In this document: positions 33,011 to 41,045 of the stretch, in pieces
How the letters are laid out: the number at the start of each line of letters is the position of its first letter
How positions within the stretch are numbered: position 1 is the stretch's first letter
Assembly (NCBI RefSeq): GCF_003412455.1
Contig: NZ_QTJU01000003.1
Span: 186,001-250,000, forward strand
DNA from: Deminuibacter soli
GTDB lineage: Bacteria > Bacteroidota > Bacteroidia > Chitinophagales > Chitinophagaceae
Length of the DNA: 64,000 bases
Direction of reading: 5' to 3'
Program-made: the position numbers and the translations under genes
Notes under the pieces: generated by a model
Told to the model about the DNA's origin: nothing
Databases searched by the model: none
The model's input: only the letters and a program-made list of their open reading frames with translations

Positions 33011-35467
33011 CTAGTTGCCGCCACCTTTTTTCACCCTGTTTTGTTCTTCATCACTGGCACTGCTGCCTTTACGGCTTGGTGATGCAGATACCCCTTTGCT
33101 GAACCGGTAGGTGAAAGAAATATTGACTACCCTGTTATCCCAATGGTTCTTGATCACCATGTCAACATTCTGGTAGCGGCTGTAACCCCTGAAATACTGC
33201 AGGTTGGCAAAGTCGCGTATGTTGAGTTTGATGGTGCCTTTCTTCTTCATGATCTGTTTGCTTACCGCAAAATTCATTAAGCCCATTGGTTTTGATACGA
33301 TGGTACCTTCTACGCTGCTGCTACGGTAAAAGCCGCTCAGCTCCAATCCCCAGTTGTGTTTCAGCTCAAACTGGTTGCTGAAATTGGTCATAAAATTAAA
33401 GCCGCTTACATCCAGTATGCCTGTGTTCACAAAGCCCTTAAAGTGGTTGTAGTTGCCTTGTCCGTACAGGCTTATTCTCCACCATTTGGTGAGCTGTTTG
33501 TTAAAGCTCATGCTCGCTGTAAAGGTTGTTGTTGCGGCAATGTTGGCCTTTGTCTGAAACGAGGTACGTGTGCTGTCTACCTGTTTCAGCACATCCATGA
33601 TAATGTCGTTTGTTCTGCTGAAGCCGATGCTGCTGGTTAATACACCACCATAGGTATGGTTCAGTTCAATGTTATGGCTGAACTGTGGTTTCAGGTATGG
33701 GTTACCTACCTGGTAGGTATACTTGTCAAGGAAATAATAGAACGGGTTCATGTCCTGGTAATCGGGGCGTTCTATTCTTCTGCCATAACTTAAGCTGAAT
33801 TGGTTTTTATCGTTCAGCGTATAACCGATATACGAAGTCGGGAACAGCTGTGTATAGTTGCGTTTAAAATTCTGGTCGGTGGTAAGCTGGTCACCGCTGG
33901 CATTGGTGTTTTCCATACGCAGCCCTAACTGTCCGCTCCATTTTTTAGAGAACTGTTTATTGAGGTTTACGTAAACGGCGTTGATGTTTTCTTTGTAAAT
34001 AAAGTGGTTGCTACGGCCTGCGTCTTCTATCCATTTATCGTTCTGCAGGGTGGAGTAAAGTGCATTGTTGTCGGTTTTTACATAGCTTGATTTGGCGCCT
34101 GCTTCAAACTTGGCGTTGTGTTTCAGTGGGTGCGTGTAATCAACCTTGGCGCTGTAAATATTGATATTGCTGGGCAATTCACCCCTGATAAATTCGTCGG
34201 GCTGTGTTTTGCTGTTGCTGTTATTGTAAAAGATATTCTGGAATTCCTGGTGGTTGCCAGAGCTGTAGTGAATATAATCCAGGTCGGCTGTTAACTCCCT
34301 GCCTGCTGTATCAAATGTATGGCGCAGGTTAAAGTTGGTGCCCACATTGTTGAAGTGATCGCGCTGTATGTTGTGTGCTAATGTTACGCTATCGAGCGTA
34401 CCATGCGCATCAAGAATATTGGTGGTGTTATTGCTCGAGAAGCTGCCGTGTTCCAGGTAACCGTTCACTACAAAACCGATGGTTGTTTTTTTGCTGGCCG
34501 TAATATCCATACCGGTTTTAAATGTGTGCGACTGGTAGTTGGGCTCCATTTTCGTGAATTGCTGAAACACGTTGAGCAGTTCATAAGTATTCTGATCCCT
34601 AAAGTTGCGGGTAAGATCGAGTGTCTGGTAACCTTTATTGTAATTGTAGCTGTAGTTGCCAAATAAATTTACTTTACCGGTGCGGTAGTTGATGTTAAAG
34701 CTGTTGTTCGATTTGGGATTGTGACCAATGCCTGCCCCCAGGGTAACACTACCGTTAAGCCCTTTCATTTTCAGCTTTTTTGTGCGTATGTTGATAACGC
34801 CTGAATTGCCTGCAGCATCATATTTGGCAGGCGGGTTGGTCATTATCTCAATCTGGTCAAGGTTGGTGCTGGGCATGTTTTTAAGCAGGTTGGCCAAATC
34901 GGTTGCGCTCAGGTAGGTAGGTTTGCCGTCTACCAGTATCAGCACACCACCCTTGCCTTTCAGGCTTACGTTGCCGTCTTTATCTACTGTAATGCCGGGT
35001 GATTTTTCCAGTACATCCAGGGCGCTTAAGCCGGCATTGGACGGACTGGCATCTACATTCACCACTGTTTTATCGAGATGTTGTTCTACGAACTGCTTTT
35101 TAGCGGTAACCACTACCCCGTTCAGCTCCTGGCTGGCTGCAGTTAATTCAATGGCAGCCAGTTTATGATCGTGCTGCTGTTCAGTTAATGCAAAGGCGGC
35201 GGAATAGTATTTCTGGTACCCCATGGCATCTACCTGCACCAGGTAACGGCCGTTTTTGATATGCTCCAGCAGAAAATTGCCCGATTTATCTGTAAGTCCT
35301 GCCTTTACAAGGGAGGAATCTTTGGCGAGTAACAGGTTAATGGTTGCGGATTCAACCGGTTTGGCTCCGGCGGCGAGTTTGCCGGAAATGGTTCCATCCT
35401 GGATATTTTGCGCCTGGCTGGTAACAGCTGCTCCCAACAACACTATGACGCTCAGTAGTTTTCTCAT
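33011..35467 (-). CDS. TonB-dependent outer membrane receptor
   Basis: 818 residues. Signal peptide LLSVIVLLGAAVTSQAQ; then a carboxypeptidase-regulatory-like beta domain (about 25-110, DGTISGKLAAGAKPVESATINLL), a plug domain (about 120-225, LDVLEKSPGITVDKDGNVSLKG and PAKYDAAGNSGVINI), and a long C-terminal beta-barrel with many aromatic strands ending GNYNHF... and FTYRFSKG near the end. The lack of an adjacent SusD-like gene argues against a classic polysaccharide locus; the outer-membrane beta-barrel form of this family often acts on peptides or siderophores, but the substrate is not readable. The upstream region has a -7 box and clustered GTAC words. Confidence 0.88.
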   Translation of the reverse strand: MRKLLSVIVLLGAAVTSQAQNIQDGTISGKLAAGAKPVESATINLLLAKDSSLVKAGLTDKSGNFLLEHIKNGRYLVQVDAMGYQKYYSAAFALTEQQHDHKLAAIELTAASQELNGVVVTAKKQFVEQHLDKTVVNVDASPSNAGLSALDVLEKSPGITVDKDGNVSLKGKGGVLILVDGKPTYLSATDLANLLKNMPSTNLDQIEIMTNPPAKYDAAGNSGVINIRTKKLKMKGLNGSVTLGAGIGHNPKSNNSFNINYRTGKVNLFGNYSYNYNKGYQTLDLTRNFRDQNTYELLNVFQQFTKMEPNYQSHTFKTGMDITASKKTTIGFVVNGYLEHGSFSSNNTTNILDAHGTLDSVTLAHNIQRDHFNNVGTNFNLRHTFDTAGRELTADLDYIHYSSGNHQEFQNIFYNNSNSKTQPDEFIRGELPSNINIYSAKVDYTHPLKHNAKFEAGAKSSYVKTDNNALYSTLQNDKWIEDAGRSNHFIYKENINAVYVNLNKQFSKKWSGQLGLRMENTNASGDQLTTDQNFKRNYTQLFPTSYIGYTLNDKNQFSLSYGRRIERPDYQDMNPFYYFLDKYTYQVGNPYLKPQFSHNIELNHTYGGVLTSSIGFSRTNDIIMDVLKQVDSTRTSFQTKANIAATTTFTASMSFNKQLTKWWRISLYGQGNYNHFKGFVNTGILDVSGFNFMTNFSNQFELKHNWGLELSGFYRSSSVEGTIVSKPMGLMNFAVSKQIMKKKGTIKLNIRDFANLQYFRGYSRYQNVDMVIKNHWDNRVVNISFTYRFSKGVSASPSRKGSSASDEEQNRVKKGGGN

Positions 35468-35791
35468 GACCCCTATGTTTAGTACTTGTTTTTGTTAATT
35501 ACAGTACAAATCTAGGTACTATGCATAGCACAGTACATTGTTTTGTAAGTGAACGGCAATAAAAAAGGATGAATGGCTGGCCCGTTTACCGAACCTATAC
35601 GGGGTTTGCTACCAAATGTTACAGGCAGCCGGTACTGCAAATGATAAGCGGCAGAAAATGCGGATGAGCGCCCCGGAAGTGGCCGGGATGAATGCCTGGT
35701 GATGGTATGCACATGATTTTAGGGTTGTTTTGGCGAGAACAAACAAGCACGCCCATAGTAAGGCGTGCTTGCGCAAGATGTTTATGGTGGT
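35468..35791. promoter_or_regulatory. Control region of the TonB receptor gene (minus-strand promoter and GTAC cluster)
   Basis: On the minus strand TAGATTTG (35507-35514) is an exact -7 box, 40 nt before the receptor ATG. Around it are four GTAC words (35482, 35504, 35516, 35533) and the palindrome CTATGCATAG (35519-35528), which would overlap the polymerase site. The rest, toward lgt, holds no gene; a 66-codon minus-strand ORF there is not convincing. A regulator binding site is likely. Confidence 0.45.
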
Positions 35792-36958
35792 TTATTCCGC
35801 TACGGGATACAGCTTGGTTTTGATTTTTGGGGCATAAATATATAAAACCACACCGGCAATCATTAAGCAGGTGGATATAATTTCCGCCTGTGTCGGGTGC
35901 AGGCCCAAAAAGTTCTGTTTGGTATTTACGCGGATTTTTTCAATCAGGAAACGTTCAAGTCCGTTTACGAACAAGTAGATGGCAGTTAAGCGGCCGGCCA
36001 TGGTAATGCGTTTGCGTAAAAACCAGAGCAGTCCAAACAAGGCAAGTGACATCACTATTTCATATAAAGGTGTGGGGTAAACCGGCTGCGCAAGGTGCGT
36101 ACAGTAATCGCCCCAGTCGCAGTTGAGTAAAGGCACGCCTTCCCTGTTTACATTGTGCGGGTAATCGTACGCCCAGGCCCAATCCGGCAAAAAGCCAAAT
36201 GGGTTTGGCCTGGTGTTCACAATACCCCAGTCGCCGTCTCCGGCCACCTGGCAGCCAATACGGCCCAGTCCATAAGAAAGCATCAATGCAGGTGCCATGG
36301 CATCGGCCATATGTACCACACTGATATCGTATTTGCGGATATACACAATAATGGCGATGGTAGCGAGTATTAAGCCGCCGTAAAAGGTAAAACCGCTTGC
36401 AGAAAACAGGTTGCCAATGGGGTCTTGTATAAAACGATCCCAGTTTTCGAGATTGTCGAATATTTTGGCGCCGATAAAACCTGCAACAGCAGCAATAATG
36501 GTAATATCACCCACGCGGTCGCTTGGCCAAATGCGCACGATGCGTTGTTCTGGCTTATCCAGCTTGTTTTTATTCTTCTCCTGCCATTTCAATCCCATAA
36601 ACAGCAAGCCGAGCATAATACCGGTCATCCAGCTGCCGTTCCCGGAGAAAATAAAGGTCTGCGGATCGTTGAGGGCACCTTTAATGAAGAATACACCCAG
36701 TATTTTAAAGCCGAATATAAAACCGAGTATGAAGTTAATCACCAGTTCACCGGTGCTGGCGGGACTGCCAACAGTTATGGTTGTTTTGGTATAGGTGAAT
36801 AAGCCCTGGGCCTGTTTGCGACGCAGCTCCTTAACAATAAAAAAGGCCGCTGCCAGAAAAGATAAAGCTACCAGGCAACCAAAACTGTTGAATATTTTCA
36901 ATGGAGTAAAGCTGATGCCAAAAAGATCTTTAAACGCGTAATATAAATTTGGATACAT
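35792..36958 (-). CDS. lgt: Prolipoprotein diacylglyceryl transferase (long form)
   Basis: 388 residues (typical 260-300) with about eight or more membrane helices. Moves a diacylglyceryl group from phosphatidylglycerol to the lipobox cysteine of pre-lipoproteins, the first step of lipoprotein maturation. SGFTFYGGLIL at about 188-198 and YGLGRIGCQVAGDGDWG around 229-245 match Lgt signatures. At the E. coli His103 position there is Tyr193 (YGGL), and Cys236 at the Asn146 position; I believe such changes are usual in this phylum. An extra loop with helices lies between residues 40 and 160. Lipoprotein genes (43477, 51699, 63836) fit. Confidence 0.87.
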   Translation of the reverse strand: MYPNLYYAFKDLFGISFTPLKIFNSFGCLVALSFLAAAFFIVKELRRKQAQGLFTYTKTTITVGSPASTGELVINFILGFIFGFKILGVFFIKGALNDPQTFIFSGNGSWMTGIMLGLLFMGLKWQEKNKNKLDKPEQRIVRIWPSDRVGDITIIAAVAGFIGAKIFDNLENWDRFIQDPIGNLFSASGFTFYGGLILATIAIIVYIRKYDISVVHMADAMAPALMLSYGLGRIGCQVAGDGDWGIVNTRPNPFGFLPDWAWAYDYPHNVNREGVPLLNCDWGDYCTHLAQPVYPTPLYEIVMSLALFGLLWFLRKRITMAGRLTAIYLFVNGLERFLIEKIRVNTKQNFLGLHPTQAEIISTCLMIAGVVLYIYAPKIKTKLYPVAE

Positions 36959-37011
36959 CCTGTAGCTATTTCAATGAGTTGCAATGATAATAAAAAAACG
37001 GGCAAAAAAAA

Positions 37012-37033
37012 TCCCCCTGAAGAAACAGGGGGA
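37012..37033 (-). terminator. Terminator of the bacilliredoxin gene
   Basis: On the minus strand CCCCCTG / CAGGGGG flanking a 6-nt loop, then ATTTTTTTT. It lies about 60 nt after the stop codon. Confidence 0.88.
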
Positions 37034-37089
37034 GACTATTTACTAACCCATCCATGAACAAAGCCGTGTACATGGAATATGTTCGGCTG

Positions 37090-37503
37090 CTAGCAATATT
37101 CGTTGAAAGCAGCAATAAGGTTATGTGCAATTACCTGTGCCGGGCGTCCTTCAATCATGTGGCGCTCTATAAAGTGCACCAGCTGGCCATCTTTAAACAG
37201 GGCGATGGCGGGTGAAGACGGCGGGTAGGGTAACAAATGTTCGCGTACTCTTTTCAATGCGTCAATATCGAAACCGGCAAATACGGTTGTTAAATGGTCG
37301 GGTTTCTTTTCAGCATTGTTAACGGCCATTACAACACCAGGTCTTGCGCTGCCGGCAGCACAACCACAAACTGAATTGATCATTACCAGCGTGGTACCTT
37401 GCTCTTTTAAAGCGCCGTCTACTGTGTCAGGTGTCAATAACTCGTCAAATCCATTATCGGTTAATTCTGCCTTCATGGGCATTACGATCTCTGCGGGATA
37501 CAT
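37090..37503 (-). CDS. Bacilliredoxin (BrxA/BrxB family)
   Basis: 137 residues. Removes bacillithiol or other low-molecular-weight thiols from proteins by thiol-disulfide exchange in the cytosol. The active site is the unusual CGC (Cys46, Gly47, Cys48) in NSVCGCAAGSARPG, the YphP/YqiW family mark. A thioredoxin-like fold follows, with PSSPAIALFKDGQLVHFIERHMIEG. Unusually for this genome the start is preceded by AGGAGG with 5 nt spacing (37509-37514). The -7 box TATTTTTG lies at 37532-37539. Bacillithiol synthesis genes are not in this window. Confidence 0.92.
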   Translation of the reverse strand: MYPAEIVMPMKAELTDNGFDELLTPDTVDGALKEQGTTLVMINSVCGCAAGSARPGVVMAVNNAEKKPDHLTTVFAGFDIDALKRVREHLLPYPPSSPAIALFKDGQLVHFIERHMIEGRPAQVIAHNLIAAFNEYC

Positions 37504-37508
37504 CCTTT

Positions 37509-37539
37509 CCTCCTTCTTTACTTGTGGAAGACAAAAATA
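37509..37539 (-). promoter_or_regulatory. Promoter and strong Shine-Dalgarno of the bacilliredoxin gene
   Basis: On the minus strand: exact -7 box TATTTTTG (37532-37539), then a short leader with AAGGAGGAAAGG, in which AGGAGG (37509-37514) stands 5 nt before the ATG. Such a ribosome binding site is rare in this window. Confidence 0.6.
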
Positions 37540-37717
37540 AGAGAATTATGGGAACTGGTAAAAAGCATTTTTAAGACATTATGGCACAAAAAGATACAAC
37601 AAAGCGCCAATATGACGCACGCAAATCGTTGAATCAGCCAATATTTCTTTCAAAACCGGCATGGAATGCCATTTGATCTACTACCTGCAGATTCTAAAAC
37701 AAAAAAACTCAAATACT

Positions 37718-38146
37718 ATGACACTCGTAAAACACAACTACAGAAACTTCGGCAACCTGTTCGACGAAATCTTCAACGGCGCTTTTCCTGCCAACTGGAA
37801 CAAAGATCAGCAATACTATGCTATCCCCCCGGTGAACATCAGCGAAACAACCGAAGCTTACCAGTTGCAGTTACTGGCCCCGGGTTTAAACAAGGAAGAC
37901 TTTAAAGTGAATGTTGAAAAAGGTTTACTTACCATCAGCTACGACAAAAAAAGCGAGCAGGTGAAAGAAGGCGAAAAAACACACCGCAGGGAATTTGGCT
38001 TTAACAGCTTTAAAAGAAGCTTTAATGTAGACGACCAGGTGAATGTGGAAGGTATTGAAGCCAGGTATGAAAATGGCGTACTGTACCTGACCCTGCCTAA
38101 AAAAGAAGAAGTGAAAGTAAGCCCTAAAGCCATCACTATTCAATAA
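37718..38146 (+). CDS. Small heat shock protein, Hsp20 family
   Basis: 142 residues from the ATG at 37718 (MTLVKHNYRNFG); an earlier in-frame ATG at 37661 would add a hydrophobic stretch not usual in the family. ATP-independent chaperone that holds unfolding proteins. The alpha-crystallin domain covers about 35-140: VNISETTEAYQLQLLAPGLNKEDFKV, ending with the beta strand pair GIEARYENGVLYLTLPKKEE, where ENGVLxLxLPK is the signature. The last residues carry an I-T-I tail that resembles the IxI motif used for assembly. It is a single gene with its own terminator. Confidence 0.94.
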   Translation: MTLVKHNYRNFGNLFDEIFNGAFPANWNKDQQYYAIPPVNISETTEAYQLQLLAPGLNKEDFKVNVEKGLLTISYDKKSEQVKEGEKTHRREFGFNSFKRSFNVDDQVNVEGIEARYENGVLYLTLPKKEEVKVSPKAITIQ

Positions 38147-38193
38147 GAGATTTTAACGTAATAGATTTTTCATAAGCAGTTGGTTTTGGTTAT

Positions 38194-38219
38194 AAGCCCC
38201 GTGTTTTAACATGGGGCTT
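38194..38219 (+). terminator. Terminator of the Hsp20 gene
   Basis: AAGCCCC / GGGGCTT with inner TGTT/AACA pairing, followed by TTTTTTG. About 50 nt after the stop codon. Confidence 0.88.
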
Positions 38220-38307
38220 TTTTGTTGCAGTGCCGCATCAACCATTTTATGTTATTGGTGTAATGTTTTGTATCATTACATTACTAATTACGAAAGACAA
38301 ACAACGG

Positions 38308-39174
38308 ATGATGAAGTTTGGGGCATGGATAACGGTATTGCTGCTACTGCTGCACCAGGGTACACAGGCGCAGGCGCCACATGAAAAGGCTTTGCTGTGG
38401 CAGGTGGCAGGCAATGGCACAACTGCACCTTCGTACCTGTTTGGCACTTTTCACCTGCTGTGTAACGAAGATGCAGCACTGGGCAAAACCTTTGAACAAA
38501 AATTCGACGCCAGCAGCACGCTGTATCTCGAAATGGACATGAGTAACCTGGGCGAACAGGCTGCATTGCTTAAAATGATGATGATGCCCAACGGCACTAC
38601 CATCAGCTCACTGCTCACCAAAAAAGAATACGATTCTCTTGCCACCCTGTTTACACGTTATACCGGTACGCCGTTTTTACTGGTTAATAATATTAAACCA
38701 TTACTGCTCTCCTCCCTCCTGTTCCCGTCTATGATGAACTGTGAAACCAGTTCGCTTGAACTGAAACTCACCGGCATGGCCAAACAAAAACATATACCGG
38801 TAAAGGGACTGGAGACCATGGCTTTCCAGGCTGCGATGATTGATTCCATTCCTTACCAGCAGCAGGCGAACGACCTGGTAAAAACACTGTACAGTTACGA
38901 CAGCGTGAAAGAGGACATGATGCAGATGGTACAGTATTACAAACAGCGTGATTTACCTGCATTGTACAACAGTGTACTGAATGATACCCTGTTCAATAAT
39001 TTTGAAGAGATGATGTTGTACAGGCGAAATACCAACTGGGCACCCGTACTGGCGGCGGCCATGAAACAGCAGCCTTGCTTTGTGGCGGTTGGAGCGGCCC
39101 ACCTGGCCGGTGACAAGGGATTAATTGCACTGCTGAGAAAAAAAGGATTTACTGTAACACCTGTTTCATATTAA
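38308..39174 (+). CDS. TraB/GumN family protein, exported
   Basis: 288 residues from the first of two adjacent ATGs (38308, 38311); the longer frame from 38230 would place extra hydrophobic sequence before the signal peptide. Signal peptide WITVLLLLLHQGTQAQ. The GTFHLL near residue 50 and FVAVGAAHLAGDKGLIALLRKKG near the end are the two hallmark motifs of the TraB/PrgY/GumN fold, thought to be metal-dependent hydrolases (possibly proteases). It is the first gene of an operon with an ECF sigma factor (8-bp gap) and a membrane protein (8-bp gap). Confidence 0.9.
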   Translation: MMKFGAWITVLLLLLHQGTQAQAPHEKALLWQVAGNGTTAPSYLFGTFHLLCNEDAALGKTFEQKFDASSTLYLEMDMSNLGEQAALLKMMMMPNGTTISSLLTKKEYDSLATLFTRYTGTPFLLVNNIKPLLLSSLLFPSMMNCETSSLELKLTGMAKQKHIPVKGLETMAFQAAMIDSIPYQQQANDLVKTLYSYDSVKEDMMQMVQYYKQRDLPALYNSVLNDTLFNNFEEMMLYRRNTNWAPVLAAAMKQQPCFVAVGAAHLAGDKGLIALLRKKGFTVTPVSY

Positions 39175-39182
39175 ATAAAGGC

Positions 39183-39680
39183 ATGGCCAGCGAGCAAGCA
39201 TTCATATCAATGATCAGGCAGCACCAGAACATCGTTTACAAGGTGTGCAATATTTATATGGACAATGCTGAAGACCGGGAAGACCTGTTCCAGGAAATTA
39301 CCCTGCAGGCCTGGCAGGCTTACAGGCGGTTCAGAGGGGATGCGCAGTTTTCTACCTGGCTGTACCGCGTAGCACTGAACACAGCCATTACCTTCCTGAA
39401 GAAAGAAAAACGGCAACCTGCCACCATAAGCACCGAAACCCTGCCCGAGCCTGTTGCCTACCACGAACCCGCCATTGAAGAACAGCTGAAAGCCATGTAC
39501 AAGGCCATTGCCGGCCTCAGCAAAATTGACAAGGCACTGGTAGCGCTGTATCTTGAAGATTACAGTTACCAGCAGATAGCAGAAGTACTGGGCATATCGG
39601 CCAATAATGTAGCAGTAAAAATGAACCGTATTAAGGCCAGGCTGCGTGATGACAGTAAAAAATATTATCAACCTGCATAA
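39183..39680 (+). CDS. ECF-type RNA polymerase sigma factor
   Basis: 165 residues. Region 2 (about 10-75) has DNAEDREDLFQEITLQAWQAYRRF, and STWLYRVALNTAI matches region 2.4/-10 recognition; region 4 (about 105-160) has LSKIDKALVALYLEDYSYQQIAEVLGISANNVAVKMNRIKARL (landmarks only), the HTH for -35 recognition. Region 1.1 and 3 are absent, so it is an ECF (group IV) sigma. The following membrane protein is a candidate regulator. It should direct a small regulon, perhaps answering to envelope stress given the TraB/GumN partner. Confidence 0.92.
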   Translation: MASEQAFISMIRQHQNIVYKVCNIYMDNAEDREDLFQEITLQAWQAYRRFRGDAQFSTWLYRVALNTAITFLKKEKRQPATISTETLPEPVAYHEPAIEEQLKAMYKAIAGLSKIDKALVALYLEDYSYQQIAEVLGISANNVAVKMNRIKARLRDDSKKYYQPA

Positions 39681-39688
39681 TCAACGAA

Positions 39689-40315
39689 ATGGAGCTGGAT
39701 GACCTGAAATATCATTTGCAACAACAAGCACCTGCACCGGGTGAACAGCGCAGCGCCGATGACATTGCAGCTTTGCTGAAACCACGTGCCCGCTCGGTTG
39801 TTGACAAACTGAAGCTGAGCCTGTGGTTTGAACTGCTGTGTTCTGTAATATTTCTTATTGTGGCTATCGTGGTAATGTGCACTGCAGAAAGCAGGCCTAC
39901 GCGTATTTACTTTGGCGTGTTCGGTATTACCTCACTCCTGTTTTGCCTGCTGCTGGGCTTTCTGTTGTACCGGGTAATAAGCTTAAGCAGCACACCACTG
40001 CCGGTAAAGAAAAACCTCGAAACCATTTATTATATCATCCATCATTTCTCCAGGCGGTACAACCAGTTTACCAGCCTGCTGCTGCCGCTTTGCGTGGCAT
40101 TGCTGTACGGGTTAATTTACCAGGATATGGTAACCAACGGCATTGAACCCATTTCACTGGCCGAACAATGGCCGCTGTTATTGCAGTTGCTGGGTTACTG
40201 TATCGGCGGCGCGCTGATAATCTATTTTATCCGCACCTGGTATTTCCGCAAACTGTATTTCAATTACCTGAAACAATTGCGCGAATGCATCCGTGAGCTG
40301 GCAACAGCTTCATAA
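39689..40315 (+). CDS. Four-helix membrane protein, possible non-canonical anti-sigma
   Basis: 208 residues, not recognised. A short cytosolic N-terminus (about 1-45) with a helix, MELDDLKYHLQQQ and ADDIAALLKPRARSVVDKLK, then four membrane helices (FELLCSVIFLIVAIVVMC; YFGVFGITSLLFCLLLGFLL; FTSLLLPLCVALLYGLIY; LLLQLLGYCIGGALIIYF). It starts 8 bp after the ECF sigma gene. The N-terminal helix resembles the sigma-binding helix of anti-sigma factors, but no zinc ZAS motif (HxxxCxxC) is present. Alternatively it is only a membrane protein controlled by the same sigma factor. Confidence 0.72.
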   Translation: MELDDLKYHLQQQAPAPGEQRSADDIAALLKPRARSVVDKLKLSLWFELLCSVIFLIVAIVVMCTAESRPTRIYFGVFGITSLLFCLLLGFLLYRVISLSSTPLPVKKNLETIYYIIHHFSRRYNQFTSLLLPLCVALLYGLIYQDMVTNGIEPISLAEQWPLLLQLLGYCIGGALIIYFIRTWYFRKLYFNYLKQLRECIRELATAS

Positions 40316-40374
40316 GGTAAAACTTACCCTTCGGGAAGTGCCGGTACACGCGAATAGTCAATAGTGAATAAAAA

Positions 40375-40435
40375 ATGCCGTTGCCGGTGTCCTCACCGGC
40401 AACAAACAGTACCCGGGTTCCCGATAAATCACTCA
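40375..40435. repeat. Copy A of a dispersed intergenic element
   Basis: It begins ATGCCGTTGCCGGTGTC and continues through AACAGTACCCGGG to AAATCACTCAC. The first 17 bp and the AATCACTCAC end recur at 61429-61530, and the CCTCCGGCTGT-like end resembles 54530. It overlaps the hairpin at 40380-40403. Confidence 0.6.
40380..40403 (-). terminator. Terminator of the NTF2-like gene
   Basis: GTTGCCGGTG / CACCGGCAAC, a perfect 10-bp stem with a 4-nt loop; on the minus strand it is followed by GGCATTTTTTATTC. It lies in the convergent gap with the sigma operon and may serve both. Confidence 0.8.
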
Positions 40436-40464
40436 CGATAATCCTCCGGCTGTACACATGCTCG

Positions 40465-40935
40465 TTACTGCTTTGGTGCTTCTATGCAGTCCTCTTTGCG
40501 CCGTGTGTCAATAATGTATTGAATCTTCCATTCGTTGTTGATGCGTACCAGCTGGAAGGAGTTTACGCCGCAATGGTTGAATGCTCCCTTGTAGTAAAAC
40601 TGGTAGGGCGTCCATACCACGGCAAGATCCTGGTCTATTTTAATCATATCATATACAATACGCTCGTCGCCCGCATCTTTAGCGAGTTTGGCTACGCTGG
40701 CAGAAAATTCACTGATGGGCTCCTCGCGCACAATCACCTGTGCATCCTGGTTCTTTGTAACGGTTTGCAATTGTGCGCCCGGTGCAAAACACTGGTTCAG
40801 CAGGGTGCTGTCTGCATTGCGGATGGCGACAAATAGCTGGTCAATGGTGGCTTTTACCGAATCGGTAGCAGCGGCACTCTGGGCCCTGCTGCCATAAAAA
40901 AACAGCAGCAACAGGCTGCAGAAAACAATACGCAT
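40465..40935 (-). CDS. Exported NTF2/SnoaL-like protein
   Basis: 156 residues from the ATG at 40935; a longer frame from 40965 adds residues before the signal peptide (IVFCSLLLLFFYGSRAQ). The mature part has the cone-shaped NTF2 fold pattern: IDQLFVAIRNADSTLLNQCFAPGAQ, then alternating strands ending VNSFQLVRINNEWKIQYIIDTRR, which is the DUF4440/SnoaL-like arrangement. Such proteins bind small molecules or act as enzymes with many roles; nothing here decides it. It lies between two terminators, so it is its own unit, downstream of speA on the same strand. Confidence 0.85.
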   Translation of the reverse strand: MRIVFCSLLLLFFYGSRAQSAAATDSVKATIDQLFVAIRNADSTLLNQCFAPGAQLQTVTKNQDAQVIVREEPISEFSASVAKLAKDAGDERIVYDMIKIDQDLAVVWTPYQFYYKGAFNHCGVNSFQLVRINNEWKIQYIIDTRRKEDCIEAPKQ

Positions 40936-41020
40936 GGCATTTATTAATAGGGTGACGGAAAACAAAAACAGTCAAACCATACAACAACGGTAGGGTCTGA
41001 CTGTTCAAAACTAAAAAAAA

Positions 41021-41039
41021 CGCCCCACGAAGTGAGGCG
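41021..41039 (-). terminator. Terminator of speA (two-way)
   Basis: CGCCCCAC (41021-41028) and GTGAGGCG (41032-41039) pair with one G-U; A-run before and T-run after give terminators on both strands. It begins 7 bp after the speA stop. Confidence 0.9.
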
Positions 41040-41045
41040 ATTTTT

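Noticed and set aside
37560-37717. Heat-shock (CIRCE-like) operator or RNA thermometer before Hsp20
   Set aside because: No inverted repeat of the CIRCE type and no ROSE-like UUGCU segment near the start were seen.
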